The translations under genes and the position numbers were made by a program. DNA of 42,665 bases, from the NCBI GenBank assembly GCA_017453465.1, contig JAFTEV010000018.1:1-42665 (forward strand). Direction: 5' to 3'. Each line of letters begins with the position of its first letter. Positions within the stretch are counted from its first letter, which is position 1. The notes under the pieces are model-generated. The model was not told the origin of the DNA, did no database searches, and saw only the letters and a list, made by a program, of their open reading frames with translations. The DNA is from Bacteroidaceae bacterium (lineage in GTDB: Bacteria > Bacteroidota > Bacteroidia > Bacteroidales > Bacteroidaceae). This document shows positions 32,020 through 40,686 of the stretch, in pieces.

Positions 32020-32181
32020 CCACAGATTGCACAGATTACACGGATTCTTTTCTTATGATAACTATTCATGAAATTACACAGATTGGACAGCACGGAGGAG
32101 TCGTTCACGACTCTAAAATCTGTGCAATCTTATTCATAATTTCCCCCAAAAAAGAATCCGTGTAATCTGTGCAATCTGTGG
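32020..32181. repeat. Palindromic element, CACAGATTGCACAGATT type, copy B
   Basis: Nearly the same sequence as 31803-31960 in the same orientation, with scattered point changes (for example CATTCAC to TATTCATG) and a CCCCC insertion near 32143. Its right end is 16 bases before the start of the S24 peptidase gene, so it forms that gene's leader. Confidence 0.8.
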
Positions 32182-32197
32182 TAACAAAGAAACATAC

Positions 32198-33034
32198 ATG
32201 ATGGAAAACCAAGAAATACTCAGTCTGCTGGAGGCACAGGGCTGGCACCCCCAGCTGTGCGACACGGCTGTGCCCTACATCGACTCGCGGGTGGTGGCGG
32301 GCAACCCCACCATGCCCGGCGACTGGACTCGCGGACAGTATGTGATGCTGCCCAAGGAGGTGGTGGGCCTGCACCCCACGTTTGTCATCGAGGTGACGGG
32401 CGACTCCATGGTGGAGGCCGGCATACACGAGGGCGACCGCCTGACGGTGCAGCTGGGCGTGGAGGTGACAGACGGCAATGTGGTGCTGGCCTGTCTGGAC
32501 GGCGAAACGACGGTGAAGGTGCTGTTCACCGACGAGGAGGGCGTGCGCTGGCTGGTGCCCCGGAACAAGGCGTACAGGGCTATACGGCTGGACGAGTACA
32601 GCCGCGTGGACATCCTGGGCAAGGTGGTGGGCCAGAGCAGCCCCGTGGCGAACACGCCTTACCGCGAGAGCCTGGCCGCCGTGCGCCGCACGCTGGACGA
32701 GGCTCGGCGCACGGAGCCGGTGGATGAGCGGCGTGTGGCGGATGCCGTGCTCAGCGTGGCGCAGCGGATAGGCAAGCGGCGGCTGTGGTTTGCCGTCTAT
32801 AGGGCTGTGGCCGACCGTGGCGGCGTGCGTGACTGCGGCGAGTTTGTGCGGCTGTTGCAGCGCGTGGTGCCCGCCCATGCCTTCCTGCCCGACGTGAAGG
32901 AGCTGCGCCGCATGGATGTGCTGAGCTTCTCGCACCCCCTGAGCCTGTGGGACAAGGAGAACGCACCCGTGAGCGGTGTGCGCTTCGACGAGTACCTGCG
33001 CATTGCCCAGGAGGTGGCGCAGCTGCTGAAGTGA
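32198..33034 (+). CDS. UmuD/LexA-like S24 peptidase with extra C-terminal domain
   Basis: A 278-residue protein. Residues about 45-145 form the S24 fold: catalytic Ser70 in VTGDSMVEAGIHEGD and Lys107 in DGETTVKVLF, followed by VRWLVPRNKAYRAIRL. RVVAGNPTMPGD at 31-42 places an Ala34-Gly35 bond like the LexA/UmuD self-cleavage site. The N-terminus has only 33 residues before it, too short for a helix-turn-helix, so it resembles UmuD rather than LexA. Residues 155-278 are a helical domain (ESLAAVRRTLDEARR, RRLWFAVYRAVADRGGVRD, FDEYLRIAQEVAQLLK) of unknown role. No umuC-like gene lies nearby. The start (ATG 32198, or 32201) follows a palindromic repeat, and a strong terminator follows the gene. 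Confidence 0.82.
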   Translation: MMENQEILSLLEAQGWHPQLCDTAVPYIDSRVVAGNPTMPGDWTRGQYVMLPKEVVGLHPTFVIEVTGDSMVEAGIHEGDRLTVQLGVEVTDGNVVLACLDGETTVKVLFTDEEGVRWLVPRNKAYRAIRLDEYSRVDILGKVVGQSSPVANTPYRESLAAVRRTLDEARRTEPVDERRVADAVLSVAQRIGKRRLWFAVYRAVADRGGVRDCGEFVRLLQRVVPAHAFLPDVKELRRMDVLSFSHPLSLWDKENAPVSGVRFDEYLRIAQEVAQLLK

Positions 33035-33104
33035 AACTCCCGCCGCCTACCCCCCGGAACTCCCGCCCCATGCGGAAAGTCCCGCCAAAACTCTCTCTTT
33101 CTCC

Positions 33105-33139
33105 CGCCCAAGCGTCTCCCCCGCGCCTGGGCGTTTTTT
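33105..33139 (+). terminator. Rho-independent terminator after the S24 gene
   Basis: CGCCCAAGCG and CGCCTGGGCG pair around TCTCCCCCG-type loop bases and are followed by TTTTTT at 33134-33139. Confidence 0.75.
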
Positions 33140-33146
33140 GTGTCTG

Positions 33147-33154
33147 TACCTTTG
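33147..33154 (+). promoter_or_regulatory. -7 box for the unknown 146-residue gene
   Basis: TACCTTTG, perfect TAnnTTTG, 34 bases before the start codon at 33189 and directly after the preceding terminator. Confidence 0.5.
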
Positions 33155-33188
33155 CAGTGTGTTTAATAAATAAACAATGTAAGAAACA

Positions 33189-33629
33189 ATGAAAACACTG
33201 GCATTGATGAAAACGGCGCAATATAAGGATTGCGCAACCTACACACTGCATGTGGGGAGTACACGGGACGACGAGGAGCAGATGGTGCTGGACAAGCCCC
33301 TGCTGCTGTTGGTAGTGCCCAAGAACACGGAAGCGCGCCTCCAACGGGTGGTGAAGGTGCGCTTCGAGTTTTATCACGTAGTATTCACGCTGTACTTCTC
33401 GGACAGGGTGCACAAGGCGGTGAGGTGTCTGCCCGCCGACGGGCTGAACCTGCGGGCACTGAGCGGACCCGACGAGCGGCTGGTGTTTGGCCTGAATGCC
33501 AACAGGCAGTGCATGGACCGCATTGAGTTCAGCGACAAGGTGCGCCGCATTGCCCTGCTGAGACTGGAGAAGGTGGTGGTGGTGCCGAGCCGCTACGTGG
33601 TGTACGACAAGGCGTTTGAGCTGGACTGA
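33189..33629 (+). CDS. Hypothetical protein, 146 residues
   Basis: I do not recognise the family. It starts MKTLALMKTAQYKDCATYTLHVGSTRDDEEQ, has a hydrophobic strand pair LDKPLLLLVVPK and FEFYHVVFTLYFSDRVHKAV, and a strongly basic second half with VRRIALLRLEKVVVVPSRYVVYDKAFELD. There is no signal peptide, membrane helix or helix-turn-helix. The alternating beta-like pattern suggests a small, mainly beta cytoplasmic protein. It has its own promoter box, is isolated by a terminator from the S24 gene, and its stop is only 13 bases from the convergent sufD stop. Codons end mainly in G or C. The reading frame and promoter make it likely to be a real gene. Confidence 0.7.
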   Translation: MKTLALMKTAQYKDCATYTLHVGSTRDDEEQMVLDKPLLLLVVPKNTEARLQRVVKVRFEFYHVVFTLYFSDRVHKAVRCLPADGLNLRALSGPDERLVFGLNANRQCMDRIEFSDKVRRIALLRLEKVVVVPSRYVVYDKAFELD

Positions 33630-33642
33630 GGCTGCGGTGTGG

Positions 33643-34863
33643 TCACTTGCAGAGGCGGCAGTCGTCACACTTCTCGTGTTCGCCACGGAAGCGTTTCTCT
33701 ACCTTGACGTAGAGGCGGTCGCGCAGGGGACGGTACTGTATCTGGTCGATGACCTGCCCCATGAAGGCGTTCTTGAGCAGACTGCGTGCCTCGGCTTCGG
33801 GTATGCCGCGCTGGAGCATGTAGAAGAGGGCTGCGGGGTCGAGCACGCCGACGGTGGAGCCGTGGTTGCACTTGACATCGTCGGCATAGATTTCGAGCAT
33901 GGGCTGGGTGTACATGCGTGCCTGGGGCGATGCGCAAAGGTTGGCGTTGGTCTCCTGCGAGGTGGTCTTCTGCGCGTCTTTCTCCACGAGGATTTTGCCG
34001 GCAAAGGCTCCGACGGAGTGGCCGTCGAGGACGTACTTGTAGAGCTGTCGGGACTGGCCGTGTGGCGCAGTGTGGCGGATGAGGGTGTTGTTGTCGATGT
34101 GCTGCTGCCCGGTGCCGATGGCGCATCCGCCCAGGGTGACTTCGGCGTAAGGGCCTTGCAGGTGGACATCGCAGAGGTTGCGGGTGTGGCCGCCATTGAG
34201 GGTGATGGAGTTGTGGCCGACGATGCTGTCGCGCTGAGCCTGCACATAGACGTTGCTGAAACGGGTGCAGAGCGGGAGGGTTTCTTCCACTTCGTAGAGG
34301 TCGATCCGCGAGCCTTCTTTGCAGATGACCTCGACGACCTGGAGCGTGAGGAAGGGGGAGGCCAGCTGCCCTGCCCTGTCGTTCATAATGACGGTGGCCT
34401 GTGCACCTGCTTCGAGGAGTATGAGCACGCGGCGGTTCATCATCGTGGGTGCTGTGCCGCTGAGCAGGTTATCGACCTGTATGGGGTCGGCTGGGTGTTC
34501 GCCCTTGGGCACATAGATGAGGAGTCCGTCGTGGGCCAGGGCGGTGTTGAGCGCGGTGAGGCTGTCGGCGGTGTCGGCTATCTTATTATAATAAGGTGTA
34601 AGGTCGATGGGTGCGTCGTGGAAGCTGAAGATGTAGCGCGAGGGACTCACTTGGAGCGGAGTCAAGGAGAGGCCGAAGTTGGGCGCAAAGGCTGTGGCAA
34701 CGTCGGTGTACTTGTAGCGTTCCACCTTCTGGCTGGGAAAACCCTGCTGCTGGAAGGCATGGAAGGCGGCTTCGCGCTGGAGGTTCATCACGGCGCAGCT
34801 CCGCTGGGAGATGAGGCGGCTGGCCTGGCTGTAGAGGTCGATGTATTGTTGTTCTGCTTTCAT
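33643..34863 (-). CDS. sufD: SufD, Fe-S cluster assembly scaffold subunit
   Basis: A 406-residue member of the SufB/SufD beta-helix family. The N-terminal helical part (AFHAFQQQGFPSQKVERYKYTDVATAF) has the usual K-x-E-x-W/Y-K-Y-T/x-D pattern. The repeating strand region follows (NRRVLILLEAGAQATVIMND, FSNVYVQAQRDSIVGHNSITLNGG, CDVHLQGPYAEVTLGGCAIGTG). The end carries the conserved histidine region MLEIYADDVKCNHGSTVGVLDPAALFYMLQRGIPEAEARSLL. With SufB and SufC it forms the scaffold on which Fe-S clusters are built. Its ATG overlaps the end of sufC by four bases. It is the last gene of the operon; sufS, which often follows, is instead at 2292-3515. Confidence 0.92.
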   Translation of the reverse strand: MKAEQQYIDLYSQASRLISQRSCAVMNLQREAAFHAFQQQGFPSQKVERYKYTDVATAFAPNFGLSLTPLQVSPSRYIFSFHDAPIDLTPYYNKIADTADSLTALNTALAHDGLLIYVPKGEHPADPIQVDNLLSGTAPTMMNRRVLILLEAGAQATVIMNDRAGQLASPFLTLQVVEVICKEGSRIDLYEVEETLPLCTRFSNVYVQAQRDSIVGHNSITLNGGHTRNLCDVHLQGPYAEVTLGGCAIGTGQQHIDNNTLIRHTAPHGQSRQLYKYVLDGHSVGAFAGKILVEKDAQKTTSQETNANLCASPQARMYTQPMLEIYADDVKCNHGSTVGVLDPAALFYMLQRGIPEAEARSLLKNAFMGQVIDQIQYRPLRDRLYVKVEKRFRGEHEKCDDCRLCK

Positions 34864-35609
34864 GCCAGTTCTGCTTTGATCCAGTCGAATCCTTCGTTTT
34901 CAATCTTCACGGCCAGCTCTGGGCCTGCGGTCTTGACAATCTTGCCGTCGATGAGCACGTGGACGAGGTCGGGACGGATGTAGTCGAGCAGTCGCTGGTA
35001 GTGGGTGATGATCATGGCGCTGGTCTGGGGTGTGCGCAGTTTGTTGAAGCCTTCGGCCACAGTGCGCAGTGCATCGACATCGAGGCCGGAGTCGGTCTCG
35101 TCGAGAATGCAGAAGGTAGGCTCCAGCATGGCCATCTGAAAGATTTCGTTGCGCTTGCGCTCGCCGCCTGAGAAGCCTTCGTTGACGGAGCGGTTCATGA
35201 GCCGCTGGTCTATCTCGACGAGTTTGCGCTTTTCGCGCATGAGACGGAGGAAGTCGGTTGACTTGAGGGGTTCTTTGCCCTGTGCCTCGCGACGTGCGCC
35301 CACTGCGGCTCGCATGAAATTGGTCATGCTGACGCCTGGGATTTCGATGGGTGCCTGGAAGGACATGAAGATGCCGGCGTGGGCACGTTCTTCTGTCTTC
35401 ATGGCGAGCAGGTCTTGGCCGTTGAAGGTGATGGTGCCCTCGGTGACTTCATAGAGGGGGTTGCCCACAATGACGTTGGAGAGTGTGCTTTTGCCCGCGC
35501 CGTTGGTGCCCATGATGGCGTGAATCTCGCCGTCGCGGATGGTGAGGTCGATGCCCTTGAGTATTTCTTTGCCAGCTACTGTGGCGTGGAGGTTCTTGAT
35601 TTCTAACAT
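34860..35609 (-). CDS. sufC: SufC, Fe-S assembly ATPase
   Basis: A 249-residue ABC-type ATPase, the standard SufC length. Walker A is GTNGAGKS at 34-41, the signature FSGGE at 146-150 followed by RKRNEIFQMAML, and Walker B CILDETDSGLD at 167-177. FNGQDLLAMKTEERAHAGIFMSFQAPIEIPGV contains the Q-loop and the SufC-specific IPGV. It powers conformational change in the SufBCD scaffold. It lies 3 bases after sufB and overlaps sufD by four, so all three are translated from one message. Confidence 0.95.
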   Translation of the reverse strand: MLEIKNLHATVAGKEILKGIDLTIRDGEIHAIMGTNGAGKSTLSNVIVGNPLYEVTEGTITFNGQDLLAMKTEERAHAGIFMSFQAPIEIPGVSMTNFMRAAVGARREAQGKEPLKSTDFLRLMREKRKLVEIDQRLMNRSVNEGFSGGERKRNEIFQMAMLEPTFCILDETDSGLDVDALRTVAEGFNKLRTPQTSAMIITHYQRLLDYIRPDLVHVLIDGKIVKTAGPELAVKIENEGFDWIKAELA

Positions 35610-35612
35610 TGC

Positions 35613-37085
35613 TTATCCTACGGTTCCTTCGAGTGATACGGTTAATAGTTTCTGTGCTTCTACGGCGAACTCCATGGGGAGCTTGTTGATGACATCTTTG
35701 GCATAGCCGTTGACGATGAGACCCACGGCTTCTTCGGTGCTGATGCCGCGTTGGTTGCAGTAGAAGAGCTGGTCTTCGTTGATTTTGCTGGTGGTGGCTT
35801 CGTGCTCCACAGTGGCCGTGTTGTTGTGCACGTCGATGTAGGGGAATGTGTGGGCACCGCAGAGGCTACCGAGCAGGAGGCTGTCGCAGCTGGAGTAGTT
35901 GCGTGCGCCCTCCGCGTTCTTGCCGATGCGGACGAGGCCACGGTAGGAGTTTTGTGAATGGCCCGCGCTGATGCCTTTCGAGATGATGGTGGAGCGGGTG
36001 TTGCGTCCCAGGTGTATCATCTTGGTGCCGGTGTCGGCCTCCTGATGGTTGTTGGTGACGGCGACAGAGTAAAATTCCGCCTGCGAGTTGTCGCCACTGA
36101 GTACGCAGGACGGATATTTCCAGGTGATGGCCGAGCCTGTCTCGACCTGAGTCCAGGAGAGTTTGCTGTTCACACCGCGCAGGTGTCCACGCTTGGTGAC
36201 AAGGTTGAGCACGCCGCCCCGCCCTTCGCTGTCGCCTGGATACCAGTTCTGCACGGTGGAGTATTTCACTTCTGCATTGTCCATGACCACTATCTCGACG
36301 ATGGCGGCATGGAGCTGGTTCTCGTCGCGCATGGGGGCTGTGCAGCCTTCGAGGTAGCTGACGTAGGAGCCTTCGTCGCAGACAATGAGGGTACGTTCAA
36401 ACTGCCCTGTGCCAAGTGCGTTGATGCGGAAGTAGGTGGACAGCTCCATGGGGCAGCGAGTGTTCTTTGGAATATAAACAAAGGAACCGTCGCTAAACAC
36501 GGCTGAGTTGAGCGCGGCAAAGTAGTTGTCGCGATAGGGCACAACGCTGCCCAGATACTGCCGAACCAAATCGGGATACTGCTGGACAGCCTCGGAGATG
36601 GAGCAGAAGATGATGCCTTTCTCGGAGAGCTTCTCCTTGAAGGTGGTCTTGACGGAGACGGAGTCCATGACGGCATCGACGGCCATGCCAGAGAGTGCCA
36701 TGCGTTCTTCGAGCGGAATGCCGAGCTTGTCGAATGTCTTCATGAGTTCGGGGTCAATCTCCTTCTGTTCGTTCCCCTTCGATGCCGCTGTGGGGTCGGC
36801 ATAGTAAGAGATGGCCTGATAGTCGATTTCGGGCAACGTGACGTGTGCCCACGATGGCTGTTTCTGAGTGAGCCAGTAGCGATAGGCTTCGAGACGGAAC
36901 TGAAGCAACCACGCGGGTTCTCCCTTTTTCTGAGAAATCAGACGCACTACTTCTTCATTAAGCCCCTTGTCAATAATTTCTGTCTGTACGTCTGTGGTGA
37001 AACCAAACTCATATTTCTTTTCAGCCACAGACCGCACAAAGGCGTTCTGCTCCTGCTGTCTGCCTGCTTCTTTATTCTTGTTCAT
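35613..37085 (-). CDS. sufB: SufB, Fe-S cluster scaffold
   Basis: A 490-residue Suf[48 protein letters not shown] is the usual N-terminal region. The beta-helix core has [45 protein letters not shown]. Cys400 in [11 protein letters not shown] corresponds to the essential cluster-building cysteine and [10 protein letters not shown] carries the conserved glutamate. The ATG at 37085 lies 14 bases inside the end of cvpA. No separate promoter was seen, so it appears to be transcribed from the rimP side or an internal site. Confidence 0.95.
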   Translation of the reverse strand: MNKNKEAGRQQEQNAFVRSVAEKKYEFGFTTDVQTEIIDKGLNEEVVRLISQKKGEPAWLLQFRLEAYRYWLTQKQPSWAHVTLPEIDYQAISYYADPTAASKGNEQKEIDPELMKTFDKLGIPLEERMALSGMAVDAVMDSVSVKTTFKEKLSEKGIIFCSISEAVQQYPDLVRQYLGSVVPYRDNYFAALNSAVFSDGSFVYIPKNTRCPMELSTYFRINALGTGQFERTLIVCDEGSYVSYLEGCTAPMRDENQLHAAIVEIVVMDNAEVKYSTVQNWYPGDSEGRGGVLNLVTKRGHLRGVNSKLSWTQVETGSAITWKYPSCVLSGDNSQAEFYSVAVTNNHQEADTGTKMIHLGRNTRSTIISKGISAGHSQNSYRGLVRIGKNAEGARNYSSCDSLLLGSLCGAHTFPYIDVHNNTATVEHEATTSKINEDQLFYCNQRGISTEEAVGLIVNGYAKDVINKLPMEFAVEAQKLLTVSLEGTVG

Positions 37086-37692
37086 GCGCTTTGTCTTCGG
37101 GATTCATCATTGACTTTAGGGTTCCGCTGACGATGTTGCCAGCCTGGTCAACAGCTTTGTCAACCACGTCCTTCACGCCGCATCGGGGAGCTTCTCCGTG
37201 TGCCACCTCGGTAGAGTCGGCCACAATGACGATGTCGGGAACGATGGGCTGGCTGGCATGTTTCACGGCGTAATAGAGTTCACTGCGTTCTTCCAGCAAT
37301 TCGGGATGGTAGCCAAACTTGCTTTCAATGAAATCCATGCCGTTGCACGCAAAACTCAGAACGAGTCCGTAGCTAAACACGCCAAGTGCGGCTCCCGCCA
37401 TGCGATTGAGGAAGCCCAGATGGATGCACGACACGGCCTTTGTCAGCAACGAAGCTATCCAGCCCAGCACCACAGGCACAAGAATGACGATGATGACAAA
37501 GGCCACCATGTGGGCTGTGCTGGCACTGGCTCCACTCTTGTCGGCCAAGTAGTCGCCACATTGTTGATAAAGCATGGACGCCAGGAAGAGTCCCAGCGCC
37601 ACGCCAATGAAATTTGCTATTTGTTTGAATGCTCCCTGATAGAAACCGATGGCGGCTCCCACTGCGAGCACAATGTAAATCAGTGTGTTCAT
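37072..37692 (-). CDS. CvpA-family membrane protein
   Basis: A 206-residue protein with four hydrophobic segments ([77 protein letters not shown]), the CvpA layout, then a cytoplasmic or periplasmic tail ending EDKAHEQE. F-x-x-G-x-x-x-x-x-x-N-F-x-x-x-x-x-x near the first two helices fits the family. The role is poorly defined; in other bacteria CvpA affects colicin V production and envelope stress. It sits between infB (start codon directly abutting the infB stop) and sufB (14-base overlap), a conserved neighbourhood in Bacteroidales as I recall it. Confidence 0.85.
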   Translation of the reverse strand: MNTLIYIVLAVGAAIGFYQGAFKQIANFIGVALGLFLASMLYQQCGDYLADKSGASASTAHMVAFVIIVILVPVVLGWIASLLTKAVSCIHLGFLNRMAGAALGVFSYGLVLSFACNGMDFIESKFGYHPELLEERSELYYAVKHASQPIVPDIVIVADSTEVAHGEAPRCGVKDVVDKAVDQAGNIVSGTLKSMMNPEDKAHEQE

Positions 37693-40629
37693 TTATAGCT
37701 TCGCCTTTACTTCTACTTCGGTGTAAGTCTCGAAGATGTCGCCTTCCTGAATGTCGTTGTAGTTCACGATGGAAATACCACATTCAAATTCGCGTCCCAC
37801 TTCCTTCACGTCGTCCTTGAAACGCTTCAGCGCAAGGATTTCGCCTGTGTGAACAACGATACCGTCGCGAATGACACGAATCTTGTCGGTGCGGTGCACC
37901 TTGCCTTCTGTCACCCAGCAGCCAGCCACTGTGCCGACCTTGGTAATCTTATAGACTTGACGCACTTCAGCCTGACCAGTCACTTCCTCCTTCATGGTCG
38001 GAGCAAGCATACCTTCCATCGCATCCTTCACCTCTTCGATAGTGTCGTAGATGATGGAGTAGAGGCGAATATCTACACCCTCCTGCTCAGCCAACTTGCG
38101 GGCGGCAGCAGAAGGACGCACCTGGAAGCCGATGATGATGGCATCACTGGCACTGGCCAACGTGACATCGCTTTCGCTGATTTGACCCACAGCCTTGTAG
38201 ATAACGTTGACTTGAATCTTCTCCGTAGAAAGTTTGATGAGCGAGTCGGACAAAGCCTCGATGGAACCGTCCACGTCGCCCTTGACCACAAGGTTGAGTT
38301 CCTTGAAGTCGCCCAAGGCAATGCGTCGGCCCAGCTCGTTGAGGTCAACACGCTTCATCGTGCGCAGACCCTGTTCACGCTTCAGCTGTTCACGCTTGTT
38401 GCAGATTTCGCGAGCCTCATGCTCAGTCTCCATCACGTGGAACGTGTCACCTGCCGTAGGCGCACCATTCAAGCCCAGAATGACAGCTGGTTCAGCTGGC
38501 AGAGCCTTGTCGATGCGCTGTCCACGCTCATTGAACATGGCCTTAATCCTACCATAGTGTGTACCAGCCAGCACAATGTCGCCCACGTGCAGCGTACCAT
38601 TCTGGCAAAGCACTGTAGCCACATAGCCACGTCCCTTGTCCAGTGTCGATTCTATGATGGAACCCGTTGCCTTGCGGTTCGGATTAGCTTTCAGGTCGAG
38701 AATCTCGGCTTCCAGCAACACCTTGTCCATCAGTTCCTCCACACCGATACCCTTCTTGGCAGAAATCTCCTGACTCTGGTACTTGCCACCCCAGTCTTCC
38801 ACCAGCAGATTCATGGCAGCCAGCTGCTCCTTAATCTTCTCTGGGTTTGCGCCTGGCTTATCAATCTTGTTGATGGCAAAGACCATCGGCACATTGGCTG
38901 CCTGAGCATGAGCAATGGCCTCTTTGGTCTGTGGCATGATGGCATCGTCGGCAGCAATGATGATGATGGCAATGTCCGTCACCTGAGCACCACGTGCACG
39001 CATGGCTGTAAACGCCTCATGTCCTGGCGTATCGAGGAAAGTGATACGTCGTCCATCCTTCATCTTCACGTTGTAGGCACCGATGTGCTGCGTAATGCCG
39101 CCCGCTTCACCAGCAATCACGTTGGTCTTGCGGATGTAGTCGAGGAGCGAAGTCTTACCGTGGTCAACGTGACCCATCACCGTGATGATAGGAGCACGTG
39201 GCAGCAAGTCTTCAGCAGCATCCTCTTCTTCCACGATGGCATTGCTTACTTCCTCACTCACATAATTCGTGGTAAAGCCAAATTCCTCCGCCACGATGTT
39301 GATGGTCTCAGCGTCCAGACGCTGGTTGATGCTCACCATCATGCCGATAGACATACACGTGCCGATAACCTTCGTCACAGGCACATTCATCATGGTAGCA
39401 AGTTCGCTGACCGTCACAAACTCGGTCAACTTCAGAATCTTGCTCTCAGCATTCTCCTGCTGTTCTTCTTCCGCCATGCGGTCACGGATGGCATCGCGCT
39501 TCTCCTTGCGGTACTTCACGCCCTTCTTCTCTTGCTTCGACGTGAGGCGAGCCAATGTCTCCTTTACCTGCTTTGCAACTTCCTCGTCGCTCAGTTCCTG
39601 TATGTTGACCGTCTTGTTCTTCTTCTTTTTCTTCTTGCCCTGAGCCTGTGGCTGCTGCTGTCCCTTCTGCTGCTGCTTCTGCTGATTGCTGCCAGGACCC
39701 TGCTGCTGCCCCTTGTTCTTAGCCTTGGGCTGTGCAGCAGTCACCTGCTTGCCGGCAGCCTCCACGTCGATGCGCTCCTTGCCAATGCGGTTGCGCTTCT
39801 TCTTTGTGTCGCCGCTCTTGGTCTGACCCTGCTGTGCCTGTTGCTGCTGACGCTTTTCGTTGCGTTCCTTTTTGCGCTCACTGGCACTCTTGCGGTCGGG
39901 GCGTGTTTTCGAGTTGATGCTCGAAAGGTCGATGAAGCCCACCTGCTTGAACTGCACGCTGGCCTCCTGCGGAGCGGCCAAATGATACACACCGTTTTCG
40001 TCCATCTCCAGTCTTTCGGCTGGTGAAAGCGGTTTCGGCTTACGCTTCGGCTCGGCCTTTTCATTCTTGCTTTTCTCGTCAGATGGTGCGGGCTTTTCAC
40101 TGGCATCAGACGTTTCTTGAGACTGCGGCTGCGAAACGGCAGGCGTTTCTTCCTGCACAGGTTCAGCTAGTGCAGAAGGAGTTTCCACGGGTTTCACCTC
40201 TGGTGCTGGAGCCGTCTTCTTTTCTTCCACAGCAGGTGCTTCGGCTTGTTCCTCCTTCGGTTTCTTTTCCACCGCAGGTTGTCCTTTCAAGTCATTGATG
40301 TTGCCAACAATCTTGAACTGCTGCTTCTTTTCCATTTCTTTCTCTTTGCGCTCCTTTTCCAGACGTTCTTTTTCCAGCCGCTGCTGCTCCTTGCGCTCCT
40401 GCTTTTCCTTTTCCTCACGCTCCTTGCGTTTCTGGATGTCGGCCTTCACTTCGGCATGTTTCGTCTTGTCAGTGCCAAACTCCTTCACAAGCAAGTCATA
40501 CTGTCCGTCAGTCAGTTTCGCATTAGGGGTAGCATCCTCCAGCGGTGCACCCTTCTTTTGCAGGAATTCAGCCACAGTGTTGATTCCCACATTCAGTTCT
40601 TTCAATGCTTTATTTAGTCTTACTGCCAT
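37693..40629 (-). CDS. infB: Translation initiation factor IF-2
   Basis: A 978-residue IF-2. [27 protein letters not shown] is the standard N-terminus. Residues about 60-390 are a long charged region with [15 protein letters not shown] and glutamine/lysine runs ([26 protein letters not shown]), as in other Bacteroidales. The GTPase domain begins near 480: [16 protein letters not shown] (G1), [15 protein letters not shown] (G3), [12 protein letters not shown] (G4), then domains II-IV ending [10 protein letters not shown]-2 places initiator tRNA on the ribosome. It follows nusA with a 55-base spacer containing repeat words, and its stop directly abuts the cvpA start. Confidence 0.96.
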   Translation of the reverse strand: MAVRLNKALKELNVGINTVAEFLQKKGAPLEDATPNAKLTDGQYDLLVKEFGTDKTKHAEVKADIQKRKEREEKEKQERKEQQRLEKERLEKERKEKEMEKKQQFKIVGNINDLKGQPAVEKKPKEEQAEAPAVEEKKTAPAPEVKPVETPSALAEPVQEETPAVSQPQSQETSDASEKPAPSDEKSKNEKAEPKRKPKPLSPAERLEMDENGVYHLAAPQEASVQFKQVGFIDLSSINSKTRPDRKSASERKKERNEKRQQQQAQQGQTKSGDTKKKRNRIGKERIDVEAAGKQVTAAQPKAKNKGQQQGPGSNQQKQQQKGQQQPQAQGKKKKKKNKTVNIQELSDEEVAKQVKETLARLTSKQEKKGVKYRKEKRDAIRDRMAEEEQQENAESKILKLTEFVTVSELATMMNVPVTKVIGTCMSIGMMVSINQRLDAETINIVAEEFGFTTNYVSEEVSNAIVEEEDAAEDLLPRAPIITVMGHVDHGKTSLLDYIRKTNVIAGEAGGITQHIGAYNVKMKDGRRITFLDTPGHEAFTAMRARGAQVTDIAIIIIAADDAIMPQTKEAIAHAQAANVPMVFAINKIDKPGANPEKIKEQLAAMNLLVEDWGGKYQSQEISAKKGIGVEELMDKVLLEAEILDLKANPNRKATGSIIESTLDKGRGYVATVLCQNGTLHVGDIVLAGTHYGRIKAMFNERGQRIDKALPAEPAVILGLNGAPTAGDTFHVMETEHEAREICNKREQLKREQGLRTMKRVDLNELGRRIALGDFKELNLVVKGDVDGSIEALSDSLIKLSTEKIQVNVIYKAVGQISESDVTLASASDAIIIGFQVRPSAAARKLAEQEGVDIRLYSIIYDTIEEVKDAMEGMLAPTMKEEVTGQAEVRQVYKITKVGTVAGCWVTEGKVHRTDKIRVIRDGIVVHTGEILALKRFKDDVKEVGREFECGISIVNYNDIQEGDIFETYTEVEVKAKL

Positions 40630-40637
40630 ATAAAACC

Positions 40638-40686
40638 TTTTTAATTACGAATTACGAAATCCGAATTACGAAATGATTTCGGATTT
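40638..40686. repeat. ATTACGAAATCCG repeat in the nusA-infB spacer
   Basis: ATTACGAATTACGAAATCCG and AATTACGAAATG are followed by ATTTCGGATTTA, which can pair back. The words are those of the element at 18249-18400. It fills nearly all of the 55-base spacer in an otherwise tight operon and reaches the nusA stop codon. Confidence 0.65.

Noticed and set aside
31803-32181. Insertion sequence or MITE pair
   Set aside because: No transposase and no clear target duplications at the edges; the whole element is palindromic rather than having only terminal inverted repeats. A non-autonomous mobile origin cannot be excluded.
33616-34983. 455-residue open frame on the plus strand opposite sufD
   Set aside because: Antisense to a well-supported sufD; composition is that of a shadow frame with no recognisable domain.
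37849-40026. 725-residue open frame on the plus strand opposite infB
   Set aside because: It is the shadow of the infB coding strand, with no family resemblance and low-complexity L-rich stretches that mirror the Lys/Gln-rich codons.
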